This document shows, one piece after another, positions 1 to 9,800 of a DNA stretch of 64,000 nucleotides. A program made the position numbers and the translations under genes. The first letter of the stretch is position 1; each line of letters opens with the position of its first letter. The stretch is from Euryarchaeota archaeon SCGC AAA252-I15 (GTDB lineage Archaea > Altiarchaeota > Altiarchaeia > IMC4 > SCGC-AAA252-I15). The stretch covers positions 1 to 64,000 of the forward strand of contig AQSC01000059.1 of NCBI GenBank assembly GCA_000402775.1. Direction: 5' to 3'. The notes under the pieces are model-generated. The model was not told where the DNA came from and did not search any database. It saw nothing but the letters and a program-made list of their open reading frames with translations.

Positions 1-162
1 CTCCGTGGGGTAATAGAGAGCGGTTTGCAAGCAGGGAGCCAGTGCTTTTCTATAGGATATCCACCGACACGTGCCGCATAAGTCTTGCAGCAGCCGAAAA
101 CTTCACTGAAGTTAGAAGGTATTTGGATGCGGCGGAGCACAGGCACGCTACCCATAATTTCT
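1..162. repeat. 162-bp copy of 28297-28458 in inverted orientation
   Basis: Bases 1-162 match the reverse complement of 28297-28458 with no difference that I can find, then the match stops abruptly. The copied sequence is an internal part of the two-domain regulator gene at 27635-28687. It is joined here to a truncated phosphoglycerate mutase gene. A perfect, sharply bounded match at the very start of the window suggests a contig-end assembly chimera, although a recent real duplication cannot be excluded. Confidence 0.9.
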
Positions 163-528
163 CGATTCCCCGCTTGAAATGTGTCCTCCGCTATAATCGA
201 CTAAAACACCATCCTCAACAGTGACTGTATTACACCTCAAGATAACATCGGAAGAATCCAACACAATACCCATATTAGCAGCTTCAAGAGGCCCCCTTCC
301 CGGGTAAAACTTTACTGGGTCATAGCCTAAAATCGCAAGGTTTGCGACACCGCTATCTTGGGGGAGGCCAGAAACCATAGTCTGAAGCAGACCACACTCG
401 CCTCCCTGTGCTAGAGAATCCATGTTGGGGGTGTCAGCCGCCTCAAGAGGAGTCTTTCCTGAAAGCTTCGGAATTGGCAAGTCACTCATCCCGTCACAGC
501 AGACAACAACGTATTTAACCGAAACCAT
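163..528 (-). pseudogene. apgM: 2,3-bisphosphoglycerate-independent phosphoglycerate mutase, 5' fragment
   Basis: The first ~122 residues of the archaeal-type cofactor-independent phosphoglycerate mutase (alkaline phosphatase superfamily), which interconverts 3- and 2-phosphoglycerate in glycolysis and gluconeogenesis. Visible family features are VVVCCDGMSD with the first metal-binding Asp, TPNMDSLAQGG, and DSGVANLAILGYDP, which holds the catalytic Ser. The ATG at 528 opens on MVSVKYVVV. The reading frame breaks at the junction with the 162-bp copy and stops at 148, whereas the family is usually about 400 residues. Either the gene is really truncated or the contig is misjoined. It is divergent from the acetyltransferase at 566, with 37 bases between the starts. 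Confidence 0.85.
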
Positions 529-565
529 AGCTAACTTTATTGAATTCCCCAATATTAAATATAAG

Positions 566-1021
566 ATGAAACTGCGAGGATATGAAACTTCTGACGCAAA
601 AGACGTCGTAAGACTCCACAGAAAATTCAATAATTGGTTTGAAAAACTTCCAGTAGACGAGGAATTCATAAACAATGCGTCGCTTAGACCCGACTTTAAA
701 ATCTTCATAGCCGAAGAAAAAGGAAAAATAGCAGGTTTCTCAGGGGTATTATTCCAGGAACACGTAGGTCGCGCAGAGTTGGGTCCAATCTGCGTGAACC
801 CTATTTTCCAAAAAAAGGGTGTGGGATCAAATCTAGTCGAACACGCAATCAAGTTTCTCAGAGAGAAAAATATCCACAGAATTATCGTTAAAGTCAAGGG
901 CGGAAATATCGGGGCTTGTGAATTCTTCAAGTCCAGGGGATTCGAGATGGAAGCAAACTTGAAAAAATACACTAAAGCGCTTGAGGAAGTGGTGCAGATG
1001 GTCCGAATTGAGGATTTATAA
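566..1021 (+). CDS. GNAT family N-acetyltransferase
   Basis: A 151-residue acetyltransferase of the GNAT fold, which transfers an acetyl group from acetyl-CoA to an amine. The substrate is unknown. The order is typical: N-terminal MKLRGYETSDAKDVVRLH, central strand AELGPICVNPIFQ, then the acetyl-CoA pyrophosphate loop QKKGVGSNLVEHA and the C-terminal GACEFFKSRGFEME. The frame is open back to 422, but the ATG at 566 matches the family N-terminus and the upstream stretch is antisense to apgM. The TATA-like AATATTAAATATAAG just before the ATG is too close for a normal promoter, so the initiation site is uncertain. Confidence 0.85.
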   Translation: MKLRGYETSDAKDVVRLHRKFNNWFEKLPVDEEFINNASLRPDFKIFIAEEKGKIAGFSGVLFQEHVGRAELGPICVNPIFQKKGVGSNLVEHAIKFLREKNIHRIIVKVKGGNIGACEFFKSRGFEMEANLKKYTKALEEVVQMVRIEDL

Positions 1022-1043
1022 GAAGTCCTCCTAAAAATAAACC

Positions 1044-1394
1044 ATGCTACCCTCGATTTACTCTAATTCCCGCGGAGACAAGTGGGCTGCCTCCACAATA
1101 ATAGTATTAACTATTTTTCTGGGAGTCTTTATGACAGGATCCCGAGTCGAAGCTCCAGTTGGATGGTATGCTGGGGGGAAGGCAATCCTAATTATTTCAA
1201 CTGAACCTTCCGGCGCGTCAATTTATCTGGATGGCGTGGGGGAGAAGCTGGATACGACAGTAGCTAGCATTTATGTTACTCCTGGGAAACACGTTGTGAC
1301 CTTGATGTTGGATGGTTACGAGTCTTACAGTGAAATTATTGTGTTGTCTCCCGGGAAATCACATACAATCAATGTCAAATTGGTGAAAAAATAG
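1044..1394 (+). CDS. PEGA-domain exported or membrane-anchored protein
   Basis: 116 residues. A hydrophobic segment at about residues 15-33 acts as signal peptide or membrane anchor. A single PEGA domain follows (about 47-113): ILIISTEPSGASIYLDGV, then VTPGKHVVTLMLDGYESYS, and a final strand. PEGA domains are short extracytoplasmic beta-sandwich modules found in surface proteins. The function here is unknown. A TATA-like GGATTTATAAG lies about 25 bases upstream, inside the end of the acetyltransferase gene, so the message may be leaderless. The next genes are also exported proteins, which suggests a cell-envelope locus. Confidence 0.8.
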   Translation: MLPSIYSNSRGDKWAASTIIVLTIFLGVFMTGSRVEAPVGWYAGGKAILIISTEPSGASIYLDGVGEKLDTTVASIYVTPGKHVVTLMLDGYESYSEIIVLSPGKSHTINVKLVKK

Positions 1395-1439
1395 TTTTCC
1401 CATAAAAGAATTCTTTGGAAAATCAAGCTCACTATCCCT

Positions 1440-1455
1440 TAGATATTTATACGCA
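1440..1455 (+). promoter_or_regulatory. TATA-type promoter for the 1476 surface protein
   Basis: TAGATATTTATACGC is a TATA-like stretch centred about 27 bases before the ATG at 1476. That spacing would give a leaderless transcript. Inferred from position and composition only. Confidence 0.5.
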
Positions 1456-1475
1456 CGTGTTCAATCTTAAAAACG

Positions 1476-3482
1476 ATGAAGAAGGTTTTTTTAATTGCAG
1501 TAACCCTATTTTGTCTTGCTGGTTCAGTACAGTCAATAGGATTGATTGGAATCGACATTTCTAGAAAGAACATCGAGCTTGAGCAGAATTTCAAGTTTGA
1601 GGTTTCTATAAAGTATCCCGAGGCAAATCATCAACTTTATTTTTTCGTCGACGACCACCTGTTCAGCCAGAAGATGATTGGGTCAACAACAGAGGAAGTT
1701 GATTCGACCGAATGGAACTGGGATGTAGTAGACTTAAACTGCGGGGAACACACAGCCCTCGCAGAACTTCGGCGGGGTAACGTGAGCGTTGAAAACATTA
1801 GCATGAATTTCGACATCGGAAACCTTCCCGCAGTATCCTTCGACCCGAAACAGCCTTTAGCCGGAAGAACTATTGACATAATACTCACTAACGCGGTTTC
1901 CGGGGCTCCCGCCTCAGGATTGAAAGTCGAGATCTACGACATCCAGGGTGGTGTAAAAGAAAAACGAAGTACCGACGCATTCGGAAAGATTTCCTACAGA
2001 CCCGATAATTCAGGCGAATATCGGATGGAGTTTTCTGGAAGGGATTACTGCGGTAAACGCTCTTTTTACGCCCGGAAGAAGCTTATGATTGACGGCCCTC
2101 ACCCTGAGAATCCTGTGGTTGGGGAATTGATTTCCATCGCCTTGCCAGCTGACGTGGGAGTTAAGCTCTTCGATGAAAACGGGGATGTTTATCTCCTAGC
2201 TGAGACCAAGATTGGGGGGGGAGCGAACTTCACTGTGAACAAGTCGGGGACTTATACCCTTGTTATGGGGGATTTGAGTTCAAGGTACTGGGGCATTAAC
2301 AAGACTTTGGTTGTCTCGGACAAGGATGTTCCCAAAGTTTTGATTAATCCGGAAAAGGTTGTTATTGGGGAGCCAGTGACCATTAAAGTTGAATCAGGAG
2401 GATTTCCTCTTGATTCCGCAGTAATAACAATAACCGCACCCGACAATTCTTTTGACGCTTTCACGACCATCTCATCTGGCATGCTCGTCTACACTCCTTC
2501 AGTCATTGGTAAATACACGGTTTCAGTTGAGAAAGAGAGGTTTGAGGTTATTGATAAAAATTTCGAGTCGAAGAAGAAGCTTGATATTGACTTAACACCC
2601 AGAAATCCTTCTGTTGGTGAGGAAGTCATAATATCGATTAAGGATCAGGAGGGAAATCCTGTCGGAGACGCGACTTTGACTATTGACGGGCGGGCTGAGT
2701 CAACTGACGCTTCAGGATTGTATGTCACAACGTTCAAAGAGGCTAGGGTTTACGTGGTTGAGGCTTCTAAGACTTCCTTCCTTTACTGGGATACTGAGGA
2801 GAATATCACGGTTACCGGAACCTTAAATATTTCTTTAAATCCTGAATCTGCTGAAGTAGGCCAGCAGACTAAGATTATTGTGTATGACGGTACGGGAAAT
2901 CCTATTTCAACAAACCTTACTGTGACCAAGCCTGACGGGAACCAGGAATGCCTGATGGAAAACGTGTATTACCCCGACCAGCCAGGAGACCATACTATAG
3001 AAGCCTTAAAAGAGGGTTACACAACAGCTAAAAAAACGCTTTTTGTCTCACCCAACGAAATTAACATGCATTATGAAGTCGATAATAATCGCCTAAAAAT
3101 GTTTTTGTCATCTCAAGGGAATCCCGTACCCGACATCCACGTTAAACTGTCAAGTCCTTATGAAACCGAGGGAGTATCAGATTCAGACGGCGCAATCTAC
3201 TTTTCCATTAAAGCCGGCGGAGAATACGTATTCGACGTCAACAAGGAAAAGACTCGCCAAGAATATGAGAAAAAATCAGTCACAGAGAAAATCGTGAAAC
3301 GTAGAAAGACAACGCTTCTAGTAATACCCATAATAATAGTAATAATACTTGCGGCCGCGGCATTAACCGTATTATACCAAATTAAACACTACCGGAAGGG
3401 TAAAAAAGGCAAGACTTCTAAAACCAAGACTGACAGTAAACTACTGGAAAAATCACCTAAATCCTCACTCTCAAAACTCTGA
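1476..3482 (+). CDS. Ig-like/Carboxypeptidase-regulatory-like repeat surface protein, C-terminal membrane anchor
   Basis: 668 residues. A signal peptide covers residues 1-20. Several tandem beta-sandwich modules of about 90-100 residues follow, each opening on a phrase such as GPHPENPVVGELISI, LTPRNPSVGEEVIIS or LNPESAEVGQQTKII and carrying G-x-P-V/A-x-x-A-x-V turns typical of Ig-like and carboxypeptidase-regulatory-like folds. A transmembrane helix lies at about 611-636, followed by a Lys/Ser-rich tail that should be cytoplasmic. This makes it a wall- or membrane-anchored surface protein, perhaps adhesive or structural. It is organised like the next gene (3565-5697), from which it may have arisen by duplication. 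No enzymatic motif is visible. Confidence 0.85.
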   Translation: MKKVFLIAVTLFCLAGSVQSIGLIGIDISRKNIELEQNFKFEVSIKYPEANHQLYFFVDDHLFSQKMIGSTTEEVDSTEWNWDVVDLNCGEHTALAELRRGNVSVENISMNFDIGNLPAVSFDPKQPLAGRTIDIILTNAVSGAPASGLKVEIYDIQGGVKEKRSTDAFGKISYRPDNSGEYRMEFSGRDYCGKRSFYARKKLMIDGPHPENPVVGELISIALPADVGVKLFDENGDVYLLAETKIGGGANFTVNKSGTYTLVMGDLSSRYWGINKTLVVSDKDVPKVLINPEKVVIGEPVTIKVESGGFPLDSAVITITAPDNSFDAFTTISSGMLVYTPSVIGKYTVSVEKERFEVIDKNFESKKKLDIDLTPRNPSVGEEVIISIKDQEGNPVGDATLTIDGRAESTDASGLYVTTFKEARVYVVEASKTSFLYWDTEENITVTGTLNISLNPESAEVGQQTKIIVYDGTGNPISTNLTVTKPDGNQECLMENVYYPDQPGDHTIEALKEGYTTAKKTLFVSPNEINMHYEVDNNRLKMFLSSQGNPVPDIHVKLSSPYETEGVSDSDGAIYFSIKAGGEYVFDVNKEKTRQEYEKKSVTEKIVKRRKTTLLVIPIIIVIILAAAALTVLYQIKHYRKGKKGKTSKTKTDSKLLEKSPKSSLSKL

Positions 3483-3494
3483 ACTCAAACACAA

Positions 3495-3510
3495 GTATTT
3501 ATACCACAAA
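3495..3510 (+). promoter_or_regulatory. TATA-type promoter for the 3565 surface protein
   Basis: AAGTATTTATACCAC sits about 60 bases before the start. An AAGAGGTG ribosome-binding site lies about ten bases before the ATG at 3565, so this message probably has a short leader. Confidence 0.45.
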
Positions 3511-3564
3511 ATTAAATTCTTAATCTGTTTTACAGCCATTTTTTCAAGAGGTGTTGTGATCAAA

Positions 3565-5697
3565 ATGAGAACTTACTCCAGAATCTGGACTGCATTAATA
3601 CTGATATTATTAATCCCGGGAATAGCATACGCTGCAAGAGATATTGGATTGGACGTGACTCTGTCAAGCTCTTCAGCGAGCCACGGCGGAAACGACGAAA
3701 AATTTGAGGCGGGGGATACATTCTACATACACCTTGCGCTAACAAATGACGAAGCAGACGTGAACCTGACTCAAGCAGACGAAGTCGACGTTCAAATAGA
3801 CGTCGACGGGGAAGAACTATACGATGAAATACACTACATTAGCGGGGAAATCGCTCCTGGAGATACAACTTATATTGTTATCAGTTCTTCGGATTTTGAT
3901 GATGTTTGGAAGTATAATCTCAGATCTTACGAGTGCAAGGATGATATGGACGTGGAGGCTCGGATTTCCGGCGATGTCGAATCCCAGTCAGATGATGCGA
4001 GGCTTTCCATAGAGGAAGCCAGTGCTGATGATGTTCTCTCAATCTCACTTGACCCTGACCAGCCTACTGCTGATGGTGAGTTGGTTGTAACCGTTGTTGA
4101 TGATGATGGGGATGAGGTGGATAATGCGAAAGTCAAGTTCACAGAGCTTGGAAGTGATGTGGAGTGGGATGAGTCTGATGAGGAATGGTCTGGCAGAACC
4201 GACGACGGAGAATTATCTATTGTTTTAAGTAAGAAGTTCGGAAAGCCTCGCGGAACTTACCAGGTTGATGCCTACAAGTCGGGTTACTGCAAGGATACGA
4301 TAACGTTTGAGATTTCGAAGAAGCTTGTTTTGACCGGACCGTTTCCGGACAAGCCGCAGGCGGGCAACTCCTTCACTATGAAGGTTACGGATGAGGCCGG
4401 CAACGCATTGCATTTCATAAGAGTGGTCATAAGCCCCGACATGCACATAGCCACGTCAGATTCGGACGGGTACGCGAAGTTTACGATAAACAATCCCGGC
4501 TCTTACACTGCCGCCGCGGCGTCGACCGATTATGATGACGCCATCCCAATATCATTAATAGTCTACGAGATGCCGTCTCTTTCAATTGGAGTTTCACCGA
4601 CAAACCCGATGGTGGGGGAGACTGTAACCTTGACTGTGACTGCAGATGGGGCTACAGTAAGCGGGGCATCACTTTCCGTCACACTCCCAACTGGAACCGA
4701 GAAATCTTTCACGTCCTCATCTAGCGGGAGAGTAGCCTATACCCCACAGTATCCTGGATACCACAGTATTGACGCTACAAAGGAAGACTATGATCCAGGC
4801 TCGTCAAGCTTTACGGTCTTAGATACCTTTAATGTGGCTATTCCAGACTTAGCCTCAAAACAGGCGGGAGACGAGGTTTCCGTGATAGTCAAGGATAGTT
4901 CCGGCAACCCCGTTTCCGGGGCAATGGTCTCAGTCCTCGGAACCGCTATAGCGGGGTCAACCGGCTCTTCAGGACAATATAAATTCAATCTACCCAAAAC
5001 CGGGACCTACACGCTACATGTATCTAAAGACTCGTATACCCCAAAAGACATACCACTGAACTCTCTGGGAGCCCTAATACTTCAGCTTAGCAGTAAAAAC
5101 GTTGGAGTTGGTGAAATCGTCAAGGTCACAGTCATGGATGATTCAGCAATGAAAGTCTACGGAAACATCCAAATCACAAAACCAGACGGAACCAGGGATA
5201 CTGTAATAAAAGACGAATACGACTACATTCCGCACGAACCCGGCACATACGCAATAATAGTGTCAAAGGAAAACTATGCATCAGCCTCAGACACATTCGA
5301 AGTAACACTAAGCTCAATAATATTCGAACTTTCCCTTGAAAAAAACACCCTTAAAATAATGGCAACAAGCGAAGGAGAACCCGCAAGCGACGTAACAATA
5401 ACAGTTACAACACCCACGGGCGCCCGCAAGGAAGTTGTGACAGACAACGAGGGGATAGGGCTCCTTAAGGCGGATGAAAACGGCCGATACTCAGTAACAA
5501 CAAACGACCCCTCCTATGAAAGCGGCACCGTCACAATTGAAAAACAGGGAATAAGCTCCTATATCTGGTGGATAATACTTGCAATAATCATGGTCTTATT
5601 CTTCATCCTGGTCGTGGGAGCCGGAATATTCCACTGGCACTTCAAAAAAAAGGGCAAAGTCATTAAAGTAGGCGGGAAAAAACCGAGTCTGGGCTGA
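3565..5697 (+). CDS. Ig-like repeat surface protein with C-terminal membrane anchor
   Basis: 710 residues from the ATG at 3565, which is preceded at good spacing by AAGAGGTG; a GTG at 3556 is too close to that site. The signal peptide (about 1-23) is followed by an acidic Asp-rich first domain and then tandem Ig-like modules (LTGPFPDKPQAGNSFTM, IGVSPTNPMVGETVTL, IPDLASKQAGDEVSV and others). A transmembrane helix at about 665-690 and a Lys-rich tail end the protein. One module (about residues 250-345) is shared with the protein at 17861, with nucleotide runs of 26 and 22 identical bases. Probably a structural or adhesive envelope protein. Function not known. Confidence 0.85.
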   Translation: MRTYSRIWTALILILLIPGIAYAARDIGLDVTLSSSSASHGGNDEKFEAGDTFYIHLALTNDEADVNLTQADEVDVQIDVDGEELYDEIHYISGEIAPGDTTYIVISSSDFDDVWKYNLRSYECKDDMDVEARISGDVESQSDDARLSIEEASADDVLSISLDPDQPTADGELVVTVVDDDGDEVDNAKVKFTELGSDVEWDESDEEWSGRTDDGELSIVLSKKFGKPRGTYQVDAYKSGYCKDTITFEISKKLVLTGPFPDKPQAGNSFTMKVTDEAGNALHFIRVVISPDMHIATSDSDGYAKFTINNPGSYTAAAASTDYDDAIPISLIVYEMPSLSIGVSPTNPMVGETVTLTVTADGATVSGASLSVTLPTGTEKSFTSSSSGRVAYTPQYPGYHSIDATKEDYDPGSSSFTVLDTFNVAIPDLASKQAGDEVSVIVKDSSGNPVSGAMVSVLGTAIAGSTGSSGQYKFNLPKTGTYTLHVSKDSYTPKDIPLNSLGALILQLSSKNVGVGEIVKVTVMDDSAMKVYGNIQITKPDGTRDTVIKDEYDYIPHEPGTYAIIVSKENYASASDTFEVTLSSIIFELSLEKNTLKIMATSEGEPASDVTITVTTPTGARKEVVTDNEGIGLLKADENGRYSVTTNDPSYESGTVTIEKQGISSYIWWIILAIIMVLFFILVVGAGIFHWHFKKKGKVIKVGGKKPSLG

Positions 5698-5701
5698 ATA
5701 A

Positions 5702-6790
5702 ATGATAAGTCTCTCAACCAATGTTTTAGGAGTTTTTGCCCTAAAAGAAGGTCGACTAATAAAACATTTCACTTTTTCGGATAATCCTAAAGAGATTGCT
5801 AAAGAATTTTCCAAAACTCGTGAGGGAATCTGTGACCTTGAAGAAAAGATAATCAAAGAGCTTGCAGGATCAGGGATCAATGAATTATTTGTCGATAATC
5901 CGAAACGCTTCTACTACCTGGATTTGGACGTGTCATTTACTCCTGATAAAAATCCTGCTGATGTTTATTCAATTGCGGAGGAAATAGGCTTTGATACTAA
6001 AAACATTCAGGGATTAATCCATTCAGTCAACAGGGAATTGGTTAGAACCCAACTTCAATCCCCCGAGCGTGACCAGCTTGTAGTCCAAGCAGTTAAATCA
6101 TTGGACGAGCTTGAAGAGTCTGTAAACATTTTGTCTGAAAGGCTTCGGGAATGGTATTCCCTGCATTTCCCTGAATTAAATTACATAGTACCCAAAAACG
6201 AGATTTACGCACATATCGTATCAGAAGCAGGGGATAGGATAAACATTAAGGAATTAAAGATTGGTTTGGATACAGGTTATATGGAAAAAATTGTCCTAGC
6301 AAGTTTGGATTCCTTTGGATTCGAGTTTAAAAAAGAAGATGCGGTAGGGATTAAATCGATAGCTCAATCTATTGTGTCTCTTCACAGTGCAAGGACTCAA
6401 ACCGAAAAATATCTTGGAAATCTTATGGGCGATATCGCACCCAACATCACCCACCTTATTGGCCCGCAGCTTGGGGCAAGATTGATTGCGAAAGCCGGAA
6501 ACTTAAACCGGCTTGCAAGGCTTCCCGCCGGGACCATACAGGTTCTCGGAGCCGAAGACGCATTCTTCCGATTTCTAAAGACGGGGGAAAACCCCCCAAA
6601 ACACGGTTTAATATTCACCCATCCTGACATTCGAAGCGCGAACAAGAAAGTGCGGGGTAGGCTCTCACGGACGTTAGCCGCAAAGATCGCCCTCGCAGCC
6701 AGGTCTGACGCCTTCCACGGTGAGTTTATTGCAGATAAACTCCTAGCGAAATTCAAGGAGAGAGTTTACTCTCAAAAACGGGCTTCATAG
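5702..6790 (+). CDS. nop5: C/D box snoRNP core protein Nop5 (Nop56/58)
   Basis: 362 residues. Nop5 is the scaffold of archaeal C/D box RNPs. It bridges L7Ae and fibrillarin on guide RNAs that direct 2'-O-methylation of rRNA and tRNA. The N-terminal fibrillarin-binding domain and central coiled coil (about 100-200) are followed by the conserved Nop domain, recognisable in ITHLIGPQLGARLIAKAGNL, NRLARLPAGTIQVLGAEDA and FRFLKTGENPPKHGLIFTHP. The length is normal. It starts four bases after the surface-protein stop, so co-transcription is likely. The fibrillarin gene lies 57 kb away, whereas the two are often neighbours in archaea. L7Ae is at 43.4 kb. Confidence 0.96.
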   Translation: MISLSTNVLGVFALKEGRLIKHFTFSDNPKEIAKEFSKTREGICDLEEKIIKELAGSGINELFVDNPKRFYYLDLDVSFTPDKNPADVYSIAEEIGFDTKNIQGLIHSVNRELVRTQLQSPERDQLVVQAVKSLDELEESVNILSERLREWYSLHFPELNYIVPKNEIYAHIVSEAGDRINIKELKIGLDTGYMEKIVLASLDSFGFEFKKEDAVGIKSIAQSIVSLHSARTQTEKYLGNLMGDIAPNITHLIGPQLGARLIAKAGNLNRLARLPAGTIQVLGAEDAFFRFLKTGENPPKHGLIFTHPDIRSANKKVRGRLSRTLAAKIALAARSDAFHGEFIADKLLAKFKERVYSQKRAS

Positions 6791-6803
6791 ATTATTTAAA
6801 CCG
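6790..6803 (+). promoter_or_regulatory. TATA-type promoter for the giant surface protein
   Basis: GATTATTTAAACC directly follows the nop5 stop and lies about 27 bases before the ATG at 6829, the usual leaderless archaeal spacing. Confidence 0.55.
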
Positions 6804-6828
6804 CGAGTAGTAATTCTTTAAGCGAAGA

Positions 6829-9800
6829 ATGCAGCCCAAAAAGTTACCCCTAAAAGCCGAGTTTATATGGTTGATTTCCGTTAGCCTACTACTCTTTCCA
6901 ACCTTATGTTCAGCCCAACCGACTGATGAACCAGTCGCCTACGAATTTTCCTACATAAAATTTGCCATGTTCTACAATGGGGTTAACCTCTCCACTATTG
7001 AGAACATGATAAAAACATATATTGAGGCTAAGGGCGCTCAACAATTCACATTATTCGACAACTCCACGGCAGTATCCTCCCTTGAGGAATATGACGTAAT
7101 AATCCAAATCGGCAATTACTTGAACACCACTCAAATAGATGCGATTGAAGATGCAAACGGGAGTCTTATCCTCATACACGAGGGATTAACGAACATTAAC
7201 ACTACTCGGTGGGGCATCGAACAAGTATACCCGCCCGAAAACATTTCAAACTTATCGTTTATGATAGGCGCAGATTCCGGTCCAACACGAGGATATCCCG
7301 TGAACTCAACTTTTTCAATCCTAAAAACCAGTGCTGTATCCTTTAATGTAACTGGAAGTCACACTCAAAACCTTATAAACACGAACAACTCAAGAGCGGT
7401 TGTCGCAAGCAAACAACAACAAGTGGGGGGTAAGACAATCCTAATCGGATTTAATTTAACATCCTACCACGAAATTCGAATCTTAGATAAGGCAATATAC
7501 TGGATTGAAGGTAAATCCCCGACAGTACAGCAAAACTCAAGATACTGTCTCTACGAATGTCTTTCCCCCACAGTATGCAGATCCTGCTCTGATGCCGTAG
7601 TAGTCATCGAAGATCCCAGTGCAGTAACGCCACAAGAAAACTCATCCTACTACTTCATCTATATCCAACACGGAGACATCGTAAATAAAATCGAGTATTC
7701 AGAGTTCACGCTCGCAAACCTGTCTGAAACCAAACTTATTGTTGTTCCAAAAGAAAATAAAATAACCTCTCAGATACCCTCACTTAGATCCGATAACAAG
7801 AGTCTCATGTTCGTCCACCAAGGGGCGTTTGAGGCGTGGAATGACCACTTCAATGGATTTGCATCCGAACTGGTTAATAAAACGAATATTACTAACGGCG
7901 ACGCAATAATCGTGCAAAACAGGGAATATGAATTAACTTATGGTTATCCAGTGTCATCTCACATTTACACTCAAAACGAAAGCACAAGGGTTTTAGCCGA
8001 AGTCCCCGGATTTACAACCCTTGTGAACACTTCTGATGGAAGTTTGTTGTCCTATGTGAACGGATCATCAAAAGTGGTTTTCTATGGATTCGATCCTTAC
8101 GCAAGCCAAAGTACTCAATGTATGCCCATGGGTTATCATGGGGGGGTACTATATCTTAGGGCGGTTGAATGGGCGTTGGGTAATCTAAATGTCGGCCTAC
8201 AACAACCCAACGAAATAACTTTTATTGTATACAACAACAATGTTATGGGCTTTTATGGTTGTGGTAATACTCTCACCTTATCTGAAAATTCCACAGCGAA
8301 TCGGCTTACTGGAAGGTATGAGTCTGGAACTGTTTCATTCATTGACTTATCGCTTGCTAATGCCACAAATTATTCAGCAACTTCGGTTGTGATTTCGATT
8401 TCTAGTGAGAGGGTTTCATCCAAGATTTCGGATTGGGTTAGCCTCAACAAAAGTTTACTGTTGTTATATGAGGGTGCAGTGGACGTAAACATCACGTTAC
8501 TCGGCGGGTCGAGTGAAAATGACTTTACATCCACGGGACCGGGTTATATCAGGGGTAATGTTGCAGGAAGTATATCGAGGGGATACCCCTACAATGCATA
8601 CGTTCACACTCAAAATGATTCAGTGAGATATCTAACAGACACTCCCGGATTCTCTTCAATAGTAAATTACGGGTCAAAAGACATACTACAATCTAGAGAA
8701 TCAGGGAATCGTATCGTAGCTTATGGATTCGATCCTTACCAGGCAGACGTAGACTCAACACCCCTCTGTCTTGGATACCACGGCTGGAAGCTTTTTGATA
8801 GGAGTGTGGACTGGCTGTTGTACTCTTTGAATATCTCAGCTCCGCAAGCTAAGCGAATTGCAATACAATTTTACGGTGCGAATGAAAGCTGGTACTGTGA
8901 TACTGGGCAGGAAAGCAAGGCTAGAAGGAGAATATCCGGGAAGGAGTATGGTGGTGGAAACGTGAGTAGTATCGACTTGTCTGTGGCGGACTTAACTGAC
9001 TACTCTAACACTGAATTAATCATTATAGGTGATAGTTGGCGGGTTACCTCCATGATTTCTGGATGGAAAGATGGCGGTAAGGACTTAATGTTTCTCATGC
9101 ATGCTACTACTGATGCGACAAATACTTTCGGAGGGTCATCAGGAATCGACCTTACAAATGACACCCGAGTGAACTTGACATCTTACGCGGGGTCATTAGG
9201 TTTTATAACTGAAGGATACTCTCCCACGGGAATAATAGAATCTGACTTTGCACTTGGAAGAACCTGGGCTGATATAAGCGGATTCGCAATACTTGGTAGG
9301 AATGTAGACTCAAATACCATTCTCTCATCAAAACACACTTTAAGCTCTGATACTGTTGTCTACACACTTAATCTAACTGAATATGATAGTCCCTGCCGCG
9401 GTTACCACGGTTGGAAGCTTTTTGATAGGTCGGTTGAATGGCTTCTTGGAGAACTTACAGTCCCAATTCCAAGAATTGATAGGATAGGTCTTGTAGTAAA
9501 CATACTGTATAATGAAACTCATCAGTGCTTGTTGGGTGAGGAAGACGTGACGTTTGAGAGGATAGAATCCCTTGAAAATGTGTCTCTTGCGGGAATAAAT
9601 ACCACAACATTCGAGATATCGACGATAAGCACTGCCGACTTCACTGATACGGAGGCGGTGGTAATCACCGACTCGAACATCAACGCTGTCGGAACGTACT
9701 ACGAACAGATTCTAAACGGTTATACCAAGGCCACCGCAGCCTCAAACGTTCTCATGTTCCGAACAGGAATGGATAGGTATCGTCGAGACCATAATCAGAC

